Assembly (NCBI GenBank): GCA_031431235.1
Contig: JANPDA010000184.1
Coordinates: forward strand, 1-27,504
From: JANNSW01 sp031431235
Lineage (GTDB): Bacteria; Pseudomonadota; Alphaproteobacteria; Rhizobiales; Hyphomicrobiaceae
DNA: 27,504 nt
Reading direction: 5' to 3'
Shown here: piece by piece, positions 23,009 to 27,504 of the stretch
Position numbering within the stretch: the stretch's first letter is position 1
Layout: each line of letters starts with the position of its first letter
Translations under genes and position numbers: made by a program
Notes under the pieces: model-generated
The model's database searches: none
Told to the model about the DNA's origin: nothing
What the model saw: only the letters and a program-made list of their open reading frames with translations

Positions 23009-23907
23009 TGGCGGGACCTTTGCACCGGATATCGGCCACCCTCGCTCCCCTGCTCATTGCCGCTGCGGCACTGCTCTGGGGCACGCATGGCGTCGTCGCC
23101 AAGCACATCATCGATGGCGGAGCGCTCGATGGCCTGGGCGTCGGCTTCTGGCGGCTCGCGATGGCTTCGCCAGCGCTGGCTATCCTGATGCTCGTCCTAC
23201 CGGGGCAGACCCGGTGGTGGGCGATCGAGCGGCGATCGCTGCCGGGGCTCGCTGCCATCGGCCTCACCATGGCGCTCTATCAGGTGACTTTCTATGGCGC
23301 CGTCGCGCAGATCGGGGTCTCGCTCGCTGTGCTGATCGCGATCTGCGGCGCGCCGCCATTGGTTGCCATTCTGTCGTTTCTGCTGCTCAGCGAGCGGCCG
23401 GGACCTCGGACGATCATTGGCCTCATGCTCGGGCTTGCGGGTGTCGGCCTCATCGTCGGCCTGCCGGTAGAGGGTGTGGCTGCGCGCCCGCTGGGGCTCG
23501 CGCTCGCCTTCGGCGCAGCGCTGACCTATGCCGCCTTCACCGTCGCAGGCCGCCGCTTTGCGCGCGACGTCGATCCGGCGGCCTTCGTCGTCTACGGTTT
23601 TGCGATCGGCGCGGTCGCGCTTGCCCCGCTCGCGCTGCTGCAGGGCCAAACACCGGCCCGCGGCGATCTCGCGCCACTCGCTTTCCTTGCATTGGTGCCC
23701 ACGGCGCTCGCCTATGCCCTCTACTTCCGCGGCATGCGCAACACCGAGGCGACGACGGCCAGTGTGCTGACACTGATGGAGCCACTGGCGGCGGTGGTGC
23801 TCGCAGCCGTGCTGCTGGGTGAGAGCCTGGCGCCGGCGAGCCTGGCTGGCGGGGCGCTGCTCATCCTCGGTGTCGTCCTCTCCTCCACGCCGCGCCGGGA
23901 CAACTGA
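23008..23907 (+). CDS. EamA/DMT-family transporter 1
   Basis: A 299-residue integral membrane protein with about ten helices in two EamA repeats. The first begins LLIAAAALLWGTHGVVAKHI and the second at LGLALAFGAALTYAAFTVAG. Typical repeat-end motifs are LSERPGPRTIIGLMLGLAGV and LLGESLAPASLAGGALLILG. The GTG start at 23008 overlaps the metZ TAG (TAGTG), so it is probably translated by coupling and may share the SAM-II-controlled mRNA. Its position suggests export or import of a methionine-pathway or other amino acid metabolite, but DMT substrates cannot be read from sequence. Its stop abuts the stop of a second, convergent EamA gene. Confidence 0.92.
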   Translation: MAGPLHRISATLAPLLIAAAALLWGTHGVVAKHIIDGGALDGLGVGFWRLAMASPALAILMLVLPGQTRWWAIERRSLPGLAAIGLTMALYQVTFYGAVAQIGVSLAVLIAICGAPPLVAILSFLLLSERPGPRTIIGLMLGLAGVGLIVGLPVEGVAARPLGLALAFGAALTYAAFTVAGRRFARDVDPAAFVVYGFAIGAVALAPLALLQGQTPARGDLAPLAFLALVPTALAYALYFRGMRNTEATTASVLTLMEPLAAVVLAAVLLGESLAPASLAGGALLILGVVLSSTPRRDN

Positions 23908-24792
23908 TCAGCGTGTGCCTTTGAGCGCCCGGTTGTTGATCCAGAGTGCGACCAGCAGCAGTGCGAGGCTCGCCCACAGCCAGCCATCGGCCTGCTCGCC
24001 GAACAACAGCACCCCGAACAGCACGGCGGCGGGCGAGGACACATAGACCGCCTGCACCGTCGTCACCGGCCCGGCGAAGCGGATCATGGTGAAAAAGGCG
24101 AAGCGCTCGATCACCCAGACGAGCGTGATGACGCCAACCGTCCAATAGCCCCAATGGAAATCGGCGATCCCCCGGATCGGCTCGAGCATGACGAGGAAAG
24201 GCAGCACCAACACCGCGGACGCCAGCGATTCGACGATCCCTGCGGTCATGGTGTCCATCCTCTCGGGCCAGGCGAGGGACGCATAGAGATTGTAGAAGGC
24301 ATAGAGGATCGGACAGATGAAAGCGGCGAGCGCCCACAGCAGGCTCGTGTTGTCGAGGCCGCCGCCCGGCCGGGTGAGGATCAGCACGGCGCTCGACAGG
24401 AAGCCGACGCCGAGCGCCAGCATCCTGAGCCCGCCAGGCTGCTCTTTGCCGAAGAGGAGTGCGAGGCAATAGCTCCACAGCGGCGCCGTCGAGGTCACGA
24501 CCGCGAGCACGGTGATCGGCATGTTGCGGGCGAAGTAGAGGCCGAGCGCAAACGGCACGTTCATCAGCACGCCACAGCCGAGCCCGTAGAGGAGCGCATC
24601 GCGCCGGATCGCCAGGCCATGCCCCCGCAACAGCCGCGCGGAGCCGAGCCCGATCACGATGCCGAGCCCCGAAAGCCCGATCACATGCGTGATCGGGATG
24701 CCCTCCTGGCCCATCAGCTTGTAGAAGGTCGGCGAGATGCCCCAGAACAGGCCGAGCCCCAACACGCACAGCGCCTGCACCAGCGCCGACAT
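23908..24792 (-). CDS. EamA/DMT-family transporter 2
   Basis: 294 residues from the ATG at 24792 with GGGAGG 6 bases ahead; the frame runs upstream to 24987 without membrane character. About ten helices are visible, starting VQALCVLGLGLFWGISPTFY, with the first repeat ending near FGKEQPGGLRMLALGVGFLS and the second near FGEQADGWLWASLALLLVAL. Sequence similarity to the neighbouring EamA gene is low by eye, so this is not a recent duplicate. Its stop codon directly meets the stop of that gene (TGATCA at 23905-23910), leaving no space for a terminator. The substrate is unknown. Confidence 0.92.
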   Translation of the reverse strand: MSALVQALCVLGLGLFWGISPTFYKLMGQEGIPITHVIGLSGLGIVIGLGSARLLRGHGLAIRRDALLYGLGCGVLMNVPFALGLYFARNMPITVLAVVTSTAPLWSYCLALLFGKEQPGGLRMLALGVGFLSSAVLILTRPGGGLDNTSLLWALAAFICPILYAFYNLYASLAWPERMDTMTAGIVESLASAVLVLPFLVMLEPIRGIADFHWGYWTVGVITLVWVIERFAFFTMIRFAGPVTTVQAVYVSSPAAVLFGVLLFGEQADGWLWASLALLLVALWINNRALKGTR

Positions 24793-24904
24793 CGCGCGCC
24801 TCCCGGTTTCATCCCAGCCCCGATCCCGACTACAGGGGATCGAAGGCGGACGATAGGGGGCTGCGGCGCCGAGCACGCTCATCAACGTGCCTGGCACCGG
24901 CCGA

Positions 24905-25876
24905 TCACCCGATCGGCACGAAGGCGTAGCCATTGCCATCCTTCTCGACCGTGCCGGCGGCAGGGAAGGGATAGTGGTAGCACGCAATCATCGCGCCTTC
25001 GGCAATCGCGCGGTCCATCATGGTGCGCCGCGTCGCCTCGGCCATGTCACCATCGTTGTCGAAGGCAAAATGCCAGCCTGGGTTCTTCAGGAACAACGCC
25101 GGGATGTTGGAGACGTCACCCAGCACGTAGAGCACCTTGCCGCCCGAGGAGACCTGTTAGGAGGTGTGGCCCGGCGTATGCCCGTTGGTCGAGACGCTGC
25201 GCACGCCGGGCAGCACCTCTGCCCCGTCCTCGACCTGACGGATCGTCTTCCAGCCTGGGAAAACGGTCTGGATGCGCTTGGCCAGTCCCTGCGCGCTCTG
25301 CGGCAATCTGGCGATCAGGGCGGGGTCGGTCCAGAAGCCGTATTCCTTGGCCGCGACCACGACCTCGGCATTGGGGAAGAGTGGCGCATTGGTCTCCTTC
25401 TCCATCAGGCCGAAAATGTGGTCGGGATGGAAATGGGTGATGAGGACCGCCGAGACGGCGGCCGGGTCGATGCCGGCGGCGGCGAGGCTCTTGCCCCGCA
25501 TCAGCCCGGCCGAGGGTGCAAGCTGTCCGCCGGTGCCCGCGTCGAACAGCACCGTCTTGTCGCCGATCCTGGCCGCCATCGCCGTGAACGGGATGCGGAT
25601 CGCATCGGTTGGCAGCCCGCCGGCCGCAAGTGCTGCCTTCGTCTGCTCGATCGAGACGCCCTCGATGAAATTGGGGTCGTGCGGTTTCTCCCACAACCCG
25701 TCGTAGAGCGCGGTCATCTCGACATCACCGACCTGGAAGCGGTGGAAGCCCTGATCGACTATTGCCGCGGCCGAGGCAGGCGAGGCACCCAGGAACGTCA
25801 CGCGCCGGTCGAGCCCGAGCGCGAGCGCGGCGCCGGCGGCGGAAACGATGAGGTCGCGACGGTTCAGTGTCAGCAT
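24905..25876 (-). pseudogene. Tat-exported metallo-beta-lactamase-fold hydrolase broken by one in-frame stop
   Basis: The frame from the ATG at 25876 encodes 239 residues, stops at a TAA (25159-25157), and continues in the same frame for another 83 codons to TGA at 24905. Together this is a normal-length (about 323 residues) MBL-fold hydrolase. The start has a twin-arginine signal (LNRRDLIVSAAGAALALGL). The metal site THFHPDHIFG is intact, and the second metal ligand motif HTPGHTS ends exactly at the stop; the next part, QVSSGGKVLYVLGDVSNIP, holds the expected Asp ligand. Relatives usually have Tyr or similar after HTPGHTS, so a single-base change (TAC or TAT to TAA) explains the break. A sequencing error or read-through cannot be excluded. 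The truncated product would lack the last metal ligands. Confidence 0.85.
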
Positions 25877-26357
25877 GTTGGTCGACTCCGGTTGGGCGTT
25901 TGCCGTTGGCCACTAGGCCCTGCCGGATCGTAGCGCACTTGGAGCCGCAGCCGATGACGACCGCGCGACGTCACGCGAACTTGAACAGCACCGACATCCC
26001 CGCGGCCGGCTGCCGGGGGATTGGGGAGCGCGACGAGGGAGCGGAGCGGTCCGGCCCTGATGATATTTTCGGATGCGGCCGAAACCGCTCCGCCGCTGCC
26101 GGAAGGGTGTTTCCGCCGCCATCGGGTGCCTTCCGGCTCCCGGCTCCGCTGAATCCCTGGCGGAGAGTAGTCTGGGCCGTGGCACCCCCACTCGCCCAGA
26201 CGGCAGCCGGACCCGGGATAGCCTAGGTCCCGGCCCTTGCCGACGCTCCCCGCCACCGTGACGCCAGCGCGCGTTTCCGGCCCCTGCGTGGTGGGGATCG
26301 GGGGAGTGTAGGCGCGTTGGCGGAGACGGGGATAAGTGCGGGGCGGGGTCTGATCGT
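25877..26357. other. 481-base intergenic region without a recognised gene
   Basis: GC-rich DNA between the broken hydrolase gene and the RAYT island. Open frames cross it on both strands, but they have Arg/Pro/Gly-rich products without family motifs and no ribosome sites. It contains several short GC-rich inverted repeats, for example around 26100-26150 (CGGAAG / CTTCCG). The upstream promoter of the hydrolase gene should lie in its first 100 bases. I see no tRNA, and no clear mobile element before the first REP at 26358. Confidence 0.5.
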
Positions 26358-26400
26358 GTAGGTTGGGTTGAGGCCGGACTTGATCCGGTCGAAACCCAAC
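26358..26400 (+). repeat. REP element 1, directly before the RAYT gene
   Basis: GTAG at 26358-26361 is followed by the outer stem GTTGGGTT (26362-26369) and AACCCAAC (26393-26400), with an inner stem CCGGA/TCCGG. It ends 10 bases before the RAYT start codon, where no Shine-Dalgarno is seen, so the hairpin could affect translation of the transposase. Confidence 0.88.
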
Positions 26401-26410
26401 AGGCTCTATC

Positions 26411-26956
26411 ATGCGCTACCGCCGCTTCCGCATCGAAGGCGCGAGCTACTTCTTCACGCTCGTGACAGAGGGCCGCCGCCCGATCTTCTCCGATCCCGCT
26501 GCCGTGGCGCTTCTCTGGCACGCTGAAGCGCACGTGCGCTCGCGCCATCCCTTCGAGATCGAGGCGGAGGTTATCCTGCCCGAGCACATGCACATGATCT
26601 GGCAGCTCCCCGAGGGCGACGCTGCCTTTGAGCGGCGGCTGCGCCTCGTGAAGAGCACGTTTACGCGGCTTTACCTGAAGGAGCACCCCGCGCCGCCGCG
26701 CTCGGTGAGCAGGGAGAGCAAGGGCGAGCAGGCCGTCTGGCAGAGGCGCTACTGGGAGCACGTGATCCGCGACGACGACGATTTCGGTGCGCACCTTGAC
26801 TACATCCATTACAATCCCGTCGCCCACGGCCTCGCCAAGGCGCCGCGCGACTGGCCGTTCTCGACGTTCGGGACGTGGGTCGAGCGGGGCGTCTACATGC
26901 CCGAATGGGGCTCCGACGCGCGGCCCAAGCTGCCGCCGTCCGCGGGCAAAGAGTGA
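26411..26956 (+). CDS. REP-associated tyrosine transposase (RAYT, Y1/IS200-like TnpA family)
   Basis: 181 residues. The N-terminal strand YRRFRIEGASYFFTLVTEGR, the HUH metal motif in ILPEHMHMIWQLP (His59, His61), the basic WQRRYWEHVIRDDDDF block and the C-terminal YIHYNPVAHGLAKAP block are the hallmarks of RAYT proteins. These are single-copy relatives of IS200/IS605 transposases that cleave single-stranded REP DNA through a Tyr nucleophile (candidates here Tyr131 and Tyr134, or Tyr114). The motifs look intact, so it may be active. It is tightly framed by REP 1 (10 bases before) and REP 2 (3 bases after its TGA), forming a RAYT/REP unit. Base composition is similar to the neighbours, so recent transfer is not evident. 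Confidence 0.95.
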   Translation: MRYRRFRIEGASYFFTLVTEGRRPIFSDPAAVALLWHAEAHVRSRHPFEIEAEVILPEHMHMIWQLPEGDAAFERRLRLVKSTFTRLYLKEHPAPPRSVSRESKGEQAVWQRRYWEHVIRDDDDFGAHLDYIHYNPVAHGLAKAPRDWPFSTFGTWVERGVYMPEWGSDARPKLPPSAGKE

Positions 26957-26959
26957 CCT

Positions 26960-27002
26960 GTAGGTTGGGTTGAGCCCGGGCTCGGCCCGGGCGAAACCCA
27001 AC
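26960..27002 (+). repeat. REP element 2, directly after the RAYT gene
   Basis: GTAG at 26960-26963, outer stem GTTGGGTT (26964-26971) and AACCCAAC (26995-27002), inner perfect stem GCCCGGG (26974-26980) and CCCGGGC (26986-26992) with a CTCGG loop. Same orientation as REP 1. It starts 3 bases after the RAYT stop and may also act as its transcription end hairpin. Confidence 0.88.
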
Positions 27003-27024
27003 ATTGGCTCGATTGCACCGTGAT

Positions 27025-27056
27025 GTTGGGTTTCGCTGCGCTCAACCCAACCTACA
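27025..27056 (-). repeat. REP element 3, inverted
   Basis: GTTGGGTT (27025-27032) and AACCCAAC (27044-27051) followed by CTACA, that is, the GTAG end is on the minus strand. With REP 2, 22 bases away and in the opposite orientation, it forms a BIME-like pair. The inner loop is short (TCGCTGCGCTC). Confidence 0.86.
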
Positions 27057-27083
27057 GGGCTACTACTATTCCGCCCTACGCGC

Positions 27084-27099
27084 TGTAGGTTGGGCTCAC
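27084..27099 (+). repeat. Partial REP (left half only)
   Basis: TGTAGGTTGGGCTCAC repeats the start of the REP consensus but has no right arm. It directly precedes the complete REP 4 and looks like a truncated copy left by insertion or recombination. Confidence 0.6.
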
Positions 27100-27130
27100 G
27101 TAGGTTGGGTTGAGCGCAGCAAAACCCAAC
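27100..27130 (+). repeat. REP element 4
   Basis: GTAG at 27100-27103, GTTGGGTT (27104-27111) and AACCCAAC (27123-27130), with the short inner sequence GAGCGCAGCAA. It opens the first approximately 180-base tandem unit. Confidence 0.87.
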
Positions 27131-27209
27131 GCATTCCGAGGTCGATGCCGCGCCAACGCGCATTGTGATCCGGGGAGGCTCGGCATGCGGCTAGTCGTCG
27201 GCGTGTGAT

Positions 27210-27253
27210 GTTGGGTTTCGGCCGGATCAAGTCCGGCCTCAACCCAACCTACA
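27210..27253 (-). repeat. REP element 5, inverted
   Basis: GTTGGGTT (27210-27217) and AACCCAAC (27241-27248) followed by CTACA. The inner part is the reverse complement of REP 1 with one difference (CGGCCGGATC against GATCCGGTCG), so REP 1 and REP 5 are the closest pair. Confidence 0.87.
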
Positions 27254-27279
27254 TTCATTGGGCAAGATTTACGTCACCT

Positions 27280-27310
27280 GTAGGTTGGGTTGAGCGCAGC
27301 GAAACCCAAC
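27280..27310 (+). repeat. REP element 6
   Basis: GTAG at 27280-27283, GTTGGGTT (27284-27291) and AACCCAAC (27303-27310), inner GAGCGCAGCGA. It opens the second tandem unit and is nearly identical to REP 4. Confidence 0.87.
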
Positions 27311-27504
27311 GCATTCCGAGGTCGATGCCGCGCCAACGCGCTTTGTGATCAGGCGAGGCTTGGCATGCCGATAGCGGTCGGCGTGTGATGTAGGGTTTCG
27401 CACGGCTCAAGACCATCAACAACCAAGGAGCAAGGTATTCGGAACCAGAACACACCTGTAGCAAGCGTTGAGCGCAGCTAAAAACGACGCAAACCGAGCT
27501 CTAT

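Larger units (their letters stand above)
27100..27504. repeat. Tandem array of an approximately 180-base REP-containing unit, decaying toward the window end
   Basis: Unit 1 (from 27100), unit 2 (from 27280) and the start of unit 3 (from 27458) each begin with a REP. The spacer after it (ACGCATTCCGAGGTCGATGC, then CGCGCCAACGCG and GGCGTGTGATG) is repeated at 27129-27210 and 27309-27390 with few changes. Period 180, then 178 bases. In unit 2 the second, inverted REP is heavily mutated, and in unit 3 the REP itself has lost its stem arms (GCAAGCG in place of GTTGGG) with no change in length over 49 bases. Confidence 0.85.

Noticed and set aside
24154..25440. 428-residue plus-strand frame over the second EamA gene and the broken hydrolase
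   Set aside because: Covers parts of two unrelated genes and has no recognisable domain.
25913..27163. 416-residue minus-strand frame over the intergenic region and RAYT gene
   Set aside because: It translates REP repeats and the antisense of the RAYT gene; no motif or ribosome site. It was considered as a gene for the 25877-26357 gap and not accepted.
27084..27504. Terminal repeats as a CRISPR array
   Set aside because: Units are about 180 bases with conserved spacers, palindromic GTAG-headed REPs in both orientations and an adjacent RAYT gene; no short repeats with unique spacers and no cas genes.

Overview
The window is a GC-rich chromosomal segment that looks like an alphaproteobacterium, most likely order Hyphomicrobiales (Rhizobiales). 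The evidence is the aerobic cobaltochelatase pair CobS/CobT next to a DnaJ-like gene and bolA, a SAM-II riboswitch in front of metZ, a two-domain dCTP deaminase, and many small membrane or secreted proteins of the rhizobial type. The genus cannot be fixed from the sequence. No tRNA, rRNA or CRISPR array was seen.

Layout. 1-3990 (+): the end of an RND efflux adaptor, the complete RND pump and a flavodoxin-like protein, apparently one operon. 4011-8301 (-): a small membrane protein, cobT, cobS and a C-terminal J-domain protein; bolA diverges at 8427. 8668-9761 (-): a four-helix membrane protein translationally coupled to a TetR regulator. A perfect 7-bp palindrome lies between tetR and a divergent (+) cluster at 9821-15248: an arginine:pyruvate-transaminase-like enzyme, a complete polar amino acid ABC importer (ATPase, binding protein, two permeases) and a DUF1989 protein. 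This cluster looks like uptake and catabolism of arginine or another guanidino compound. 15265-18536 (-): an aromatic-amino-acid-lyase-like protein that lacks the Ala-Ser-Gly cofactor triad, a membrane-anchored DUF900 alpha/beta hydrolase and an LprI-like secreted protein. 18618-20379: three small or hypothetical envelope proteins.

20456-23907: dcd (-) and metZ (+) diverge from an intergenic region holding a REP doublet (BIME), a probable promoter and a clear SAM-II riboswitch that covers the metZ Shine-Dalgarno. Two EamA-type transporters then converge with directly abutting stop codons. A Tat-exported metallo-beta-lactamase-fold gene at 24905-25876 is broken by one in-frame TAA. The last 1.1 kb is a REP/RAYT island: a REP-associated tyrosine transposase gene held tightly between two REP hairpins, followed by inverted and direct REP copies in an approximately 180-bp tandem unit that degenerates toward the window end.

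Most notable points: the MIO-less ammonia-lyase homologue and its conserved-looking neighbours; the guanidino/arginine cluster with its TetR operator; the RAYT island with a second, different REP class upstream of metZ; and the single-codon disruption of the metallo-hydrolase.
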